64,000 bases of DNA, from assembly GCA_028689665.1 (NCBI GenBank), contig JAQVCR010000002.1:140570-204569 (forward strand), read 5' to 3'. The notes under the pieces were generated by a model. The model made no database searches. It was not told where the DNA came from and was given only the letters and a program-made list of their open reading frames with translations. Made by a program: the position numbers and the translations under genes. Shown piece after piece: positions 37,656 through 46,596 of the stretch. Origin of the DNA: Muribaculaceae bacterium. GTDB taxonomy: Bacteria > Bacteroidota > Bacteroidia > Bacteroidales > Muribaculaceae. The stretch's first letter is position 1; each line of letters opens with the position of its first letter.

Positions 37656-39232
37656 TGAAAATCAAGAATTTGTTATTGCTAGGGATCTGTGCTGCTACAA
37701 TTGTAGGATCTAATGCACAGACGAGTCAAAATAAGGTACTCGATGCCGTAATGAGAGCTTATGAAGAAGAACTTCAAAAGACTCCAAACGATTTCAATCT
37801 GCTATATTCGCGTGCAAATCAGTATTTTCTTAATGGGAATTATGAAAAAGCACTTAAAGATATAAACAATGCATTAAAATATACGACACGAGACGATTCT
37901 GAGATTTTACATGATGAATATATTCTTAGAGCGACAATATATGAGATGAAAAAAGAATATTCTAATGCCGCCAATGATGCAACCGAGGCACTTCGACTTA
38001 TTCCATCTTCGGCTACAGCACGCTATATAAATGCTCGATGCAATTATGAGCTAGGCAATTATACAGTGGCAAAAGCTGATTATCAAGCCTTGTTAAGACT
38101 TAACAGCCTTGATTATGATGCTTATTTCGGACAAGCAAAAATTGCAGTCAAAGAACAGAACAAGGGACAGGCAAAAGAGCTTGTAAATAAATGTGTAGAT
38201 TTGTATCCTGCACAAGCAGCCGTATATGTTAATCGAGCAGAGATTATGTCGATGCTGGGGGAGGATAATGCTGCCGCACACGATTTACTTAATGCTATTT
38301 CGTTAGATTATGAGAAGTCGGGAGCTTTGCAGAAACTTGTAGATATGAGCAAAAGTAATTATTCGGTTGTAATAGATGCCTTAAATGATGCGATAGGTAA
38401 AGCTCCAAATAGTGGAACAATGATTTACATCAGGTCGTTGATAGCTTTGAATAATGGTAATTTTGCATTAGCCGAGATAGATCTTAATACGATGATAGCT
38501 AATAAGCTGTATATGAATGCCGGCATATATTTCGACCATGCTACAGCATTGTATAATTTAGGGCGTTATCAGCAAGCATTAGGCGAGATTATAGAAGCTA
38601 TAACGATTGATCCAAATGTGGGAATGTACTATGTGCTACGCTCACAGATACTTATGGCACTAAATAAGAAAGGAGAAGCATTGCAGACTATTAATTCGAC
38701 ATTGTTGGTAGAGCCTGACGATATAGAAGCGTTAATTCAAAAGGCAGAAATACTGTTAGCCGATAATAAATATAAAGATGCGCTAACGGTATTAAATAAT
38801 GTGATAATGGTTAATCCGGAGTACTATTATGCTTATTTAGTAAGGGCAAATATCAAGACAAATCTAAAAGATAAAAAGGGCGCACAGAATGATTATCGCC
38901 AATTGTTAACTATCGGTGATGATAATATAAAATCGTATAAAGGTTTTGCTTTGTGCGGGCTGGGGCGCAATGTAGAAGCGAAACAATGGCTTGACAATCT
39001 ATTTATGAAGAGCCAAAATGGTGGGGGCGAAATGTTTTACTTAGCTGCGTCGCTATATGGACAATGCGGAGATTTACAGAAGGCTCTCGATTATTTTGAA
39101 GGAGCTCTGGCTAATGGATATGGAAGTTATCATAGAATAATGAATTCTGATATAGCTAAAGTAGATTTATCATTAATAAAGAATAATCCGAGATTCAAAG
39201 CTCTAATGACTCAGTATAAATCTAATTTTTAA
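37655..39232 (+). CDS. Exported tetratricopeptide-repeat protein
   Basis: A 525-residue protein with a signal peptide (cleaved near GSNAQ), made almost entirely of TPR units; examples are NYEKALKDINNALKYT, RYQQALGEIIEAITIDPN and KYKDALTVLNNVIMVNPE. No enzyme domain is seen. It probably acts as a periplasmic or outer-membrane-associated scaffold. Its ATG overlaps the kdsA stop by one base. It converges on the exonuclease gene with only one base between the stop codons and no visible terminator. Confidence 0.8.
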   Translation: MKIKNLLLLGICAATIVGSNAQTSQNKVLDAVMRAYEEELQKTPNDFNLLYSRANQYFLNGNYEKALKDINNALKYTTRDDSEILHDEYILRATIYEMKKEYSNAANDATEALRLIPSSATARYINARCNYELGNYTVAKADYQALLRLNSLDYDAYFGQAKIAVKEQNKGQAKELVNKCVDLYPAQAAVYVNRAEIMSMLGEDNAAAHDLLNAISLDYEKSGALQKLVDMSKSNYSVVIDALNDAIGKAPNSGTMIYIRSLIALNNGNFALAEIDLNTMIANKLYMNAGIYFDHATALYNLGRYQQALGEIIEAITIDPNVGMYYVLRSQILMALNKKGEALQTINSTLLVEPDDIEALIQKAEILLADNKYKDALTVLNNVIMVNPEYYYAYLVRANIKTNLKDKKGAQNDYRQLLTIGDDNIKSYKGFALCGLGRNVEAKQWLDNLFMKSQNGGGEMFYLAASLYGQCGDLQKALDYFEGALANGYGSYHRIMNSDIAKVDLSLIKNNPRFKALMTQYKSNF

Positions 39233-39233
39233 T

Positions 39234-39785
39234 CTATAGACAGCCCTTGCAATAACTCATTTCGGATAACTCACGCCAGCCGGCATCTCTTATTTCTCGA
39301 AGAAACAGCCGAGCGCACATTTCGGCATCATCACCTGCGCGGTGGTGCTTGCCTTGATGAATTTCAAAAATGTTACAAAGAGCATCGAGCTTGTTGCATT
39401 CAAAATTATAGATATGTCGTGCCGCACGAAGTGAACAATAATATGTGATTTCGGGCTTGTCGATTTTGTAATATTCTAGAGAGCGCTTAATGCACCCAAT
39501 ATCGAAGGCGGCATTGTGGGCTACAAGAGTAGGGCAATCAAGCAGATATTTTTCAATCTCTTTCCACACCGTAGGAAAGTCGGGGGCATTTTCGGTGTCT
39601 TTTTCGGTTATCCCATGTATTTTAGTATTCCAATAATAATATAAATTATTTTCGGGGCGAACGAGCCACGATTTAGTTTCAATAATTTTGCCTCCTTTCA
39701 CAACACATATTCCGGCTTCACATATCGATACCCGGCTGCTTGTTGCCGTCTCGAAATCGATGGCAATAAAATCCACATCAACCAT
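39234..39785 (-). CDS. DEDDh 3'-5' exonuclease (DnaQ-like)
   Basis: A 183-residue exonuclease of the DnaQ/epsilon superfamily. The three Exo motifs are visible: IAIDFETA (Asp, Glu), LVAHNAAFDIG (Asp) and HHRAGDDAEM (His, Asp), giving the DEDDh set. It is a stand-alone domain, so a repair or RNA-trimming role is as likely as proofreading. It is the last gene of a minus-strand group, five bases after the patatin gene. Confidence 0.9.
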   Translation of the reverse strand: MVDVDFIAIDFETATSSRVSICEAGICVVKGGKIIETKSWLVRPENNLYYYWNTKIHGITEKDTENAPDFPTVWKEIEKYLLDCPTLVAHNAAFDIGCIKRSLEYYKIDKPEITYYCSLRAARHIYNFECNKLDALCNIFEIHQGKHHRAGDDAEMCARLFLREIRDAGWRELSEMSYCKGCL

Positions 39786-39790
39786 ATATC

Positions 39791-42088
39791 TTATTTAAGA
39801 AATTTCTGAGCCGGGATAAGAAATCCAAAACTAATACCAAAGTTCCAATTTCGAGCCGGATAGCTGAGATAATTACCATATATGCTAAGAGAAGCAAAAG
39901 GCAGAGAATATACAAGCGATGCCTCTGCAATGAAATTAATACTGTGGAACCACTGGCTGTATTCTACATTGCTAGCGGCATTTTCTTCAAGTTTCTGAAA
40001 TGGCACGAAAGCATAAAACTCGGTGCGCAAATGGAAATTATCAATGAATCTCCAGATCGGAAGTATACCTGCGGCGACGAATGAATTAGCTCGAAATGCG
40101 GGATTAAAATAATTCTTAGTAGCAGGTGTTGGCTGAAAAGCCGGAGCCTGAATGACTGTAGCCGTATAATTGTCGTATAATTTCTTTGTCGATGCTATAA
40201 TGTCCCATTTAGTTCCGAGTGTGAAATGGTTAGACAGAGTCCAGTATTTGCTGCCTTCAAATTCAGCTTGTCCCCAATAGCATTTTTTGCTTTCGCTACC
40301 ATTGAAGATACCTTGTTTCATAAATCTATTGCTACCATACACACCCATTATAGATGCTTTTATATGTCTGCCCGAAACGGGATAATTAAATGTATTTAGC
40401 GAGTTTGTTTCGATTGAAGCATACACTTGTCCTAGTTTATATCTAGCTTCGTCTTGATTGATTTTATTATAATCAACAGTATTTGAAGGGTAGAATTTAT
40501 CTTTAAGATAGCCATAGCCTATACCTATTTCAAATCTAGATTTACTCTTAACCGCCAGCCCATATTTCAATCTGATAAAATTGTCATAGTTTAGTATGAA
40601 TGACGGTATGTTGTCGCTGTAGAAAAGTACTTCGCTCTCATAATATCTTTGGCGCGACATCACCCCCTGTATGTGTAAATCGGAAGGGTTATCAGTAAGA
40701 AGCGAAATCTTAGCGTTAAATTCGCCAGCCATATATGATTGTCCAATCCAGCCACTTACTGCGGCATCGAATGAATTGAAACTAAGAGTCTGATACCTTG
40801 CCGATAGAAATATCATACTATTAGTCGACGATGTGATGTATCCACCTACGCCAATTCCAAAATTATCTGCCGACTTAGTCTCCATATTAAGGTTAAATAA
40901 GCCATTCTTTTTGTTGAATTTACTTTGAGGCAATAATTCTTTTACTTTTCCCGACGAGATTACTCGGTAAAAAGAGATTTTGGCATCGTTCATTGATATT
41001 GAATCTTTTCCCTCGTCGTGGTTAAATATGTATTCAAGGTAGCTGTCTTGTCGTCGTCCTCCGCCGGTTACAGAAATAGAGTCAAAAATTACTTTAGGAG
41101 TATGGCTCTTAAAAACATTACGACGCAAAGCTACAGTCTCAGCCGGAATGCGACGAGATACTCTAGCCTTAATAGAATCCATATATTCCATAGCTTTATC
41201 ATATCCTATTTGATATATGGCTTGTGCTTTTGGAAAGTCGAGAAGCCCGAATTGGTGAAGGTTGATATTAATTTTTATTCCTTTGTCGGATGCAATTGAA
41301 TCGTTTTGAGGTTGCATTATCATAGCCTCAATCTGGTCGATTAAATTATCTTTTTCAAGCGAGCTAGTTCCTGAAGATACATCAATGCCAATAGTCATTG
41401 CCGGGGCAAAGTCTTTTTCCATTACGTCGACAGGAAAATTGTCATAAATGCCACCATCGAAAGCGTATACTCCATTGAGCTTGATAGGCTTGAATACGAT
41501 AGGAAAACTCATCGATGCTCTAATCGCATTTCCTAAGTCGCCCGACGAACACACAATTTTGTGTTTATGATACACATCAGAGGCAACGCAACGAAACGGA
41601 ATAAATAGATTGTTGAAGTTTCCACCACATTGAGCGGTATAGGCTGCGAAAAGCTCCATAAAAGCGAAATTCATCGGTAGTGGATTTATTAGGCTTTTAG
41701 GTAAAAAGTTTGTTGTGATTTTTGCTGAATCAGAAAAATTAAGGTTCAGATTAGCAATAGCCGGAGTGGGTGAGGGCTTAGAAAAATAATAAACAAGACT
41801 CTCATCTATTTGTCCGGTCGACCAATGACTAAAATCTTTAGATAATAGCAGTGTCATCATTTCGGCAGGCGTGAAGCCGGCAGAATATAGTCCGCCTACT
41901 ATTGATCCCATCGATGTACCAGTGATGTAATCGATAGGAATGTCATTGTCTTCTAATGCTTGAATTACTCCAATATGAGCAATACCTTTAGCTCCGCCTC
42001 CACTCAACACGAGTCCTACCGACTGTGCAAATAGAGACGCCGAGAAGCAACAAATACAAATAGATGAGAGAATTGTTCTTGTTTTCAT
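39791..42088 (-). CDS. Patatin-like phospholipase fused to an outer-membrane beta-barrel
   Basis: A 765-residue protein with a signal peptide (cleaved after SLFAQ). Residues about 23-300 form a patatin domain with the oxyanion motif GGGAKG, the nucleophile motif GTSMGS and the Asp in DGGIYDNFPV, so a lipase or phospholipase activity is expected. A POTRA-like connector follows (about 325-400), and the remaining 360 residues look like a BamA-type beta-barrel. This is the layout of type Vd (PlpD-like) autotransporters, common in Bacteroidetes. It lies 12 bases after serB on the same strand. Confidence 0.88.
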   Translation of the reverse strand: MKTRTILSSICICCFSASLFAQSVGLVLSGGGAKGIAHIGVIQALEDNDIPIDYITGTSMGSIVGGLYSAGFTPAEMMTLLLSKDFSHWSTGQIDESLVYYFSKPSPTPAIANLNLNFSDSAKITTNFLPKSLINPLPMNFAFMELFAAYTAQCGGNFNNLFIPFRCVASDVYHKHKIVCSSGDLGNAIRASMSFPIVFKPIKLNGVYAFDGGIYDNFPVDVMEKDFAPAMTIGIDVSSGTSSLEKDNLIDQIEAMIMQPQNDSIASDKGIKININLHQFGLLDFPKAQAIYQIGYDKAMEYMDSIKARVSRRIPAETVALRRNVFKSHTPKVIFDSISVTGGGRRQDSYLEYIFNHDEGKDSISMNDAKISFYRVISSGKVKELLPQSKFNKKNGLFNLNMETKSADNFGIGVGGYITSSTNSMIFLSARYQTLSFNSFDAAVSGWIGQSYMAGEFNAKISLLTDNPSDLHIQGVMSRQRYYESEVLFYSDNIPSFILNYDNFIRLKYGLAVKSKSRFEIGIGYGYLKDKFYPSNTVDYNKINQDEARYKLGQVYASIETNSLNTFNYPVSGRHIKASIMGVYGSNRFMKQGIFNGSESKKCYWGQAEFEGSKYWTLSNHFTLGTKWDIIASTKKLYDNYTATVIQAPAFQPTPATKNYFNPAFRANSFVAAGILPIWRFIDNFHLRTEFYAFVPFQKLEENAASNVEYSQWFHSINFIAEASLVYSLPFASLSIYGNYLSYPARNWNFGISFGFLIPAQKFLK

Positions 42089-42100
42089 TTATAATTATAA

Positions 42101-43351
42101 TTATATCAAGTTCTGGTTTCTGTCGGAAATAAACGAATCTTTAAAGCCGATGAAATATAAAACTCCATCGATACCTATTGTCGAAATACTCTGTCGTGCC
42201 GTTGCTTTAACTTTAGGCTTAGCATGGAACGCTATTCCAAGACCGGCAGTAGAAAGCATAGGCAAGTCGTTTGCTCCGTCGCCTACAGCTATGGTTTGAG
42301 CTATGTTAACATTTTCTACTTGAGCAATAAGTTTTAATAGCTCAGCTTTACGATTTCCATTTACTATCTCTCCGATATAGTTACCGGTTAATTTACCGTC
42401 AACTATTTCAAGCTCGTTAGCATATACATAATCAAATCCGAATTTTTCTTTTAGATGCTTTCCGAAATAAGTAAAACCACCCGATAGTATAGCAGTCTTG
42501 TAGCCGGCACGTTTTAATACTTTCATCATACGGTCGACGCCTTCGGTTATAGGCAGATTCTCGGCTATGTCTTTTAGAACCGATTCGTCTAGCCCTTTAA
42601 GCAAGGCGATACGCTCTTTGAAACTTTCGTTAAAATCAATTTCGCCGCGCATGGCCGATTCAGTGATGGCTTTTACCTTTGCGCCTACTCCGGCTCGTTC
42701 GGCTAACTCATCGATTACTTCGGTCTCGATAAGAGTAGAGTCCATATCGAAGCATACAAGCCGACGACAACGACGATACATAGTATCTTCTTGCAACGAA
42801 ATGTCAAATTCAAGCTCACTGGCTAAGTCCATAAATTGACGTTGCATTTCATTTTTGTCTCTAGGATTACCTCTAACAGAAAATTCTACGCACGATTTTG
42901 AACGAGGCTGTTCTTGATCAGTAATAGGCATACGCCCTGTAAGTCGTTGAATACCATCAATGTTAAGCCCTTGTTCGGCGGCAATTTTAGTAACCGAAGC
43001 CATCTGTCGTGCAGTAAGTTTGCGCCCAAGGATAGTGATGATGTATCTGTTTTTACCTTGCAAGCTCACCCATTCAGTGTATTCGTCGACTGCAACAGGA
43101 GAGAATCTAATTTTAACACCAAGCTCATACGACTTGAAAAGCAGCTCTTTAAGTATTTCGCCTGATTTATTGCTGTCGGTTTTAAATAAGATACCGAGAG
43201 CTAATGTGTGGTGAATGTCGGCTTGACCGATGTCGAGTATAGAGGCTTCATATTTAGCTAAAATTTCGGCGAGCGCAGAAGTTACGCCGGGACGGTCTTG
43301 CCCCGAAATATTAATTAAAATGAGCTCTAATTCTCCTTCTTTTTGTTCCAT
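42101..43351 (-). CDS. serB: Phosphoserine phosphatase with two ACT domains
   Basis: SerB dephosphorylates O-phosphoserine in the last step of serine synthesis. Two ACT-like domains occupy about residues 5-170 (LILINISGQDRPGVTSALAEIL; RYIITILGRKLTARQ), followed by a HAD phosphatase with the DxDxT motif in CFDMDSTLIETE, AILSGGFTYF and VGDGANDLPML. I prefer the internal ATG (MEQKEGELEL) to the track's start eight codons upstream. A -7 box on the minus strand (43387-43380) would start transcription near or inside the upstream codons. It is the first gene of the minus-strand group. Confidence 0.92.
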   Translation of the reverse strand: MEQKEGELELILINISGQDRPGVTSALAEILAKYEASILDIGQADIHHTLALGILFKTDSNKSGEILKELLFKSYELGVKIRFSPVAVDEYTEWVSLQGKNRYIITILGRKLTARQMASVTKIAAEQGLNIDGIQRLTGRMPITDQEQPRSKSCVEFSVRGNPRDKNEMQRQFMDLASELEFDISLQEDTMYRRCRRLVCFDMDSTLIETEVIDELAERAGVGAKVKAITESAMRGEIDFNESFKERIALLKGLDESVLKDIAENLPITEGVDRMMKVLKRAGYKTAILSGGFTYFGKHLKEKFGFDYVYANELEIVDGKLTGNYIGEIVNGNRKAELLKLIAQVENVNIAQTIAVGDGANDLPMLSTAGLGIAFHAKPKVKATARQSISTIGIDGVLYFIGFKDSFISDRNQNLI

Positions 43352-43379
43352 AAGATTGTTTAGTATGTATTTCAATATT

Positions 43380-43387
43380 CAAATATA
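43380..43387 (-). promoter_or_regulatory. -7 box upstream of serB
   Basis: On the minus strand the bases read tatatttg, an exact TAnnTTTG match, about 30 bases before the chosen serB ATG. No TTG is found at the usual spacing. Confidence 0.5.
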
Positions 43388-43591
43388 CAAATAATTTTTT
43401 ATTCTGTATGTATTTAGTGGTTACATTTAGTAAAAAACAACTTTCAAAGCGAAATTGCTTATAATCTGAATGTTAATGGATTTAGTTAAAATCACGCAGA
43501 GAATTAACATATAGCGTTAAAAATGCTAGTGCCTTTAAAGCATATAAAGCAGTATACCAGTTGTTTATGTATTTTATGTTTCGTTAGGTTG
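43388..43591. other. Intergenic region between divergent serB and the 43740 gene
   Basis: The gap of about 360 bases between serB and the gene at 43740 holds the minus-strand -7 box at 43380, this AT-rich stretch without visible structure, and a plus-strand promoter at 43592. The 66-codon ORF of the track (43523-43723) spans that promoter and looks spurious. Confidence 0.5.
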
Positions 43592-43622
43592 TTGCATAAC
43601 ATAATTTTCGGTTGTATATTTG
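43592..43622 (+). promoter_or_regulatory. Promoter for the 43740 gene
   Basis: TTG at 43592-43594, 20 bases, then tatatttg at 43615-43622: a full match to the Bacteroidetes -33/-7 pattern. The leader would be about 110 bases long. It includes a small GCCGA-AAA-TCGGC hairpin near 43660-43675. Confidence 0.7.
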
Positions 43623-43739
43623 CAACGTTTTTAAGGTATCAAAAAGAGTTAGATATCGTAAAGCCGAAAATCGGCGCGGTTGAAATAAAGTCTGATAGAG
43701 ATGAAATTTCAGCCTTAGTATGAACTAGAAAACAACCGA

Positions 43740-44228
43740 ATGAAGAAATCACTATTATTAATTGTGAGTGTTTTTCTGATGTTATTTTTCACATCGTCTT
43801 ATTCAACGAAAGTAGTCAGAGCGACTACCGGAAACATTGCTCCAAATTTTGAGGTAAAGAATAATGATACCACCATATCATTAAATAAGATGCGCGGGAA
43901 ATATGTTTTATTGACTTTCTGGTCGTCGGCAGATGCTGAATCAAGAATCAGCAATATAAAGAATGAAGTCGAGGCACAGAAGTTTAGTAAACAGCTAGCA
44001 GTTGTAGGCGTTAATTACGACCGAAACGAGATTATTTTTAATGAGATAATCAAGCGCGACAAGTTGCAGAATGGCACACAATTTTATGATCAAGACGGCG
44101 ACCAGTCGAGAATTTATGGCGACTATCACCTTGATCACGGGTATAAAAGTTATCTTATCGATCCTGCGGGAGAGATAATTGCCGAAAACCCGAGTACTTC
44201 TCAATTGGCAACAATGATTAGTCAATAG
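43740..44228 (+). CDS. Exported TlpA/AhpC-like thioredoxin-fold protein without active-site cysteines
   Basis: A 162-residue protein with a signal peptide and a TlpA/AhpC-TSA-type thioredoxin fold: NIAPNFEVKNNDTTISLNKMRGKYVLLTFWSS, then LAVVGVNYDR and the GYKSYLIDPAGEIIAENP strand. Where redox-active members have WCxxC after the TFW strand, this protein reads SSADAES, and there is no cysteine anywhere in the mature part. It cannot act as a thiol oxidoreductase, so a binding or chaperone role is more likely. It is a single-gene unit with its own promoter and terminator. Confidence 0.8.
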   Translation: MKKSLLLIVSVFLMLFFTSSYSTKVVRATTGNIAPNFEVKNNDTTISLNKMRGKYVLLTFWSSADAESRISNIKNEVEAQKFSKQLAVVGVNYDRNEIIFNEIIKRDKLQNGTQFYDQDGDQSRIYGDYHLDHGYKSYLIDPAGEIIAENPSTSQLATMISQ

Positions 44229-44243
44229 AAAATTAAATTATGC

Positions 44244-44280
44244 ACATGCGATGAGTGAAATCATCGCATGTTTTTTATTT
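44244..44280 (+). terminator. Terminator after the 43740 gene
   Basis: A perfect 11-bp stem (acatgcgatga with tcatcgcatgt), a 6-base loop and a T tract, about 15 bases after the stop codon. Confidence 0.92.
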
Positions 44281-44401
44281 TCAGCCTGAAATTTGTAATT
44301 TGATAATTGATATTATTATAAATTTATCAACTTTATGAAAGATAAACCAAGTAGGGCAAATATTAAAATGTAAACATATTTTAGATATCACACTTTTGCT
44401 T

Positions 44402-44409
44402 TATCTTTG
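44402..44409 (+). promoter_or_regulatory. -7 box for the 44439 lipoprotein gene
   Basis: tatctttg matches TAnnTTTG and lies 29 bases before the ATG. No TTG is seen at the standard upstream distance. Confidence 0.5.
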
Positions 44410-44438
44410 CGTGTGAATACTAACTTAATACAAACGAT

Positions 44439-45257
44439 ATGCGCAAATTAATTTTATGCCTTTCTTTAGGGCTTTTTCTTGCATCATGTAACACCGAGAG
44501 CGATGCGCCAAAAGTGAGCATTGACATTGCAAAAATTGAATACAATGGTAGCAATGATGGAACTATGCTGGTAGGAGAATATACTTATAATACCGAAGGA
44601 ATAGTATCATCATTTTACACGAGTTATGGTTCGACTCAAAAATATAATAACGAAATTAAATACGAACCGGGAATAGCATTAACTATCAAGTCGGAAACAA
44701 TTCCAACATTAGGACAAATCTGGACATCGAAATATACGGTAGCAAAAGACCGAGTAAATCAAGCCGACCGTAGTATCTTATCGGATAATCAAGTAACCGA
44801 AAGCCATAATGATGTATATACCTATGAGTCGGGGTTCCTTTCAAAGATAGTAACCGATAAGCAAAAAGGCTATGAATATAGGTGGCTTAACAATTATGTA
44901 ATTGATCAGATTTCGACATGCGACCTCGATGAAAAAGGCAACAAAAGCAATGTACGCACTCTTAAAATCAGATATTCAAATGTGATTAATTTCTATTCAA
45001 TTGATATATTTGATGTGTTGATGAGCAATAAAAATATTATGCCGGGCTATGTAGGCGGAGTGATAACAAGATATGGATATCGTTGTTCTTTCCTTCCCGA
45101 TATGATTGAAGATGGGACAGGCGCAAGCACGACAAAATACTCTTATAATTATATCTTAGATTCAAATAATAGAATATCTTCAATTCAAGAGCTGGTTACT
45201 CCCGAAGATGATTCACCAAAGACAAATGTGTATAAGATAACATATACAGAATTATAA
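44439..45257 (+). CDS. Lipoprotein, DUF4595-like
   Basis: A 272-residue protein with a lipoprotein signal (LFLASC at residues 12-17), followed by a beta-rich body of repeated YxxNxxGxxxS strands (GEYTYNTEGIVSSFY; YEYRWLNNYVIDQIS; NYILDSNNRISSIQE). This resembles the DUF4595 family of Bacteroidales surface or periplasmic lipoproteins. Function is unknown. It is a single-gene unit between a -7 box and a terminator. Confidence 0.75.
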   Translation: MRKLILCLSLGLFLASCNTESDAPKVSIDIAKIEYNGSNDGTMLVGEYTYNTEGIVSSFYTSYGSTQKYNNEIKYEPGIALTIKSETIPTLGQIWTSKYTVAKDRVNQADRSILSDNQVTESHNDVYTYESGFLSKIVTDKQKGYEYRWLNNYVIDQISTCDLDEKGNKSNVRTLKIRYSNVINFYSIDIFDVLMSNKNIMPGYVGGVITRYGYRCSFLPDMIEDGTGASTTKYSYNYILDSNNRISSIQELVTPEDDSPKTNVYKITYTEL

Positions 45258-45330
45258 AAAATGTTGGCAGGGATAAATATTTCCTTATTCGGCTAATTGA
45301 TAATACCTATATCACAAGATATATAAAAAT

Positions 45331-45373
45331 GCTCCTTATTTATTGATATTCAATAGCTAAGGAGCGTTTTTTA
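45331..45373 (+). terminator. Terminator after the 44439 gene
   Basis: An outer stem gctcctta/taaggagc and an inner tattga/tcaata stem, separated by a small internal loop, followed by gtttttt. It lies about 75 bases after the stop codon. Confidence 0.85.
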
Positions 45374-45393
45374 TTATGGTTGGTTTATCTCTG

Positions 45394-45413
45394 TTGCAAT
45401 TAATTAATTGCAA
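45394..45413. promoter_or_regulatory. Perfect 20-bp palindrome upstream of the glucokinase gene
   Basis: ttgcaattaattaattgcaa is its own reverse complement over all 20 bases. It lies about 95 bases upstream of the -7 box at 45508 and 150 bases before the ATG. The form fits an operator for a dimeric repressor or activator; no regulator gene is adjacent. The rest of this 305-base gap is AT-rich and shows nothing else. Confidence 0.5.
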
Positions 45414-45507
45414 TATCTATAAAATAAGCGCCATAATATAATATAAGTTACAATTAATTTTAACAAAAAAATCACAGCAGAATAAGAGTTTGTTTATTAT
45501 AATGTTA

Positions 45508-45515
45508 TATCTTTG
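45508..45515 (+). promoter_or_regulatory. -7 box for the ROK glucokinase gene
   Basis: tatctttg is an exact TAnnTTTG match 47 bases before the ATG. A TTTG at 45489-45492 is present but only 15 bases upstream, closer than the usual 19-21. Confidence 0.55.
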
Positions 45516-45562
45516 TAAGAATTAATTAATACATTCACATATCATAACTAACACTTATAAAC

Positions 45563-46525
45563 ATGAGTAAACCGTACGTAGTGGGTATTGACATAGGTGG
45601 AACAAATACCGTTTTTGGTATTGTCGATGCTCGCGGAAATGTTCTTGCAAGTAATTCAATAAAAACCGCTAAACACAGTGCCATAGAAGACTACATAGAT
45701 GAATTATATGTAGAGCTAACACGATTAATTCAAACGAATGGCGTAGTAGATAAAATTCATGGTATCGGAATAGGTGCACCAAATGCCAATTATTTCACCG
45801 GAATGATTGATGATTGTGTAAATCTACCTTGGCCAACACCAATACCACTAGCCGACTTGGTTAGCGAAAAATTTGGTATCCCGGTAACTATTACAAATGA
45901 TGCAAATGCCGCAGCAATAGGAGAGATGACTTATGGTGTAGCGCGCGGACTAAGAGATTTCATTATGATTACACTAGGCACAGGCGTGGGTAGTGGTATT
46001 GTAATAAATGGTCAATTAGTATATGGACATGATGGATTTGCAGGCGAGTTGGGACACGTAATAATGAAGCGTAATAACGGAAGAATGTGTGGATGCGGCC
46101 GTACAGGTTGTCTTGAAGCATATTGCTCGGCAACAGGTGTAGCACGCACAGCACGAGAATTTTTGGAAATCCGTACAGAGCCTTCATTACTTCGCAACAT
46201 ACCATTAGCCGAGATCACATCGAAAGATGTATATGATGCGGCAGTAGGTGGCGATAAATTAGCAAAAGATATATTCGACTATACCGGAAACATTCTAGGC
46301 GAAGCCTTTGCCGATTTCATAACCTTCTCAAGTCCAGAAGCAATTATATTATTTGGAGGATTGGCAAAATCGGGTGAATTATTGCTTAATCCAATAAAGA
46401 ATTCTTTAGATAAGAATATCCTTTCTGTATTCAAAGGTAAGACAAAGATTTTACTATCAGAATTAAAAGAGAGCGATGCAGCAGTACTAGGAGCAAGCGC
46501 ACTAGGCTGGGAAGCTAAAATCTAA
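45563..46525 (+). CDS. ROK-family glucokinase
   Basis: A 320-residue sugar kinase of the ROK family. The ATP motif is GIDIGGTNTVFG, the catalytic Asp is in TNDANAAAIGE, and the zinc-binding ROK signature is intact (GELGHV followed by CGCGRTGCLEAYCS). Glucose is the most likely substrate, though ROK kinases of this type may also act on other hexoses such as GlcNAc or ManNAc. It is a single-gene unit with its own -7 box and a shared downstream terminator. Confidence 0.9.
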   Translation: MSKPYVVGIDIGGTNTVFGIVDARGNVLASNSIKTAKHSAIEDYIDELYVELTRLIQTNGVVDKIHGIGIGAPNANYFTGMIDDCVNLPWPTPIPLADLVSEKFGIPVTITNDANAAAIGEMTYGVARGLRDFIMITLGTGVGSGIVINGQLVYGHDGFAGELGHVIMKRNNGRMCGCGRTGCLEAYCSATGVARTAREFLEIRTEPSLLRNIPLAEITSKDVYDAAVGGDKLAKDIFDYTGNILGEAFADFITFSSPEAIILFGGLAKSGELLLNPIKNSLDKNILSVFKGKTKILLSELKESDAAVLGASALGWEAKI

Positions 46526-46542
46526 ATTCAACTTTCCATAAT

Positions 46543-46585
46543 AAAGAACATCTCGGTTACTTATAGCAATAGAGATGTTCTTTTA
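46543..46585. terminator. Bidirectional terminator between glucokinase and TonB receptor
   Basis: A 12-bp stem (aaagaacatctc with gagatgttcttt), with A-rich sequence on the left and T-rich sequence on the right. It serves the converging genes ending at 46525 and 46597. Confidence 0.88.
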
Positions 46586-46596
46586 TTTTAGTCGTC

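Noticed and set aside
41018-41299. 93-codon plus-strand ORF inside the patatin gene
   Set aside because: Antisense shadow of a well-supported coding region.
43523-43723. 66-codon plus-strand ORF before the 43740 gene
   Set aside because: It overlaps a well-formed -33/-7 promoter, has no recognisable motif and its composition looks random.
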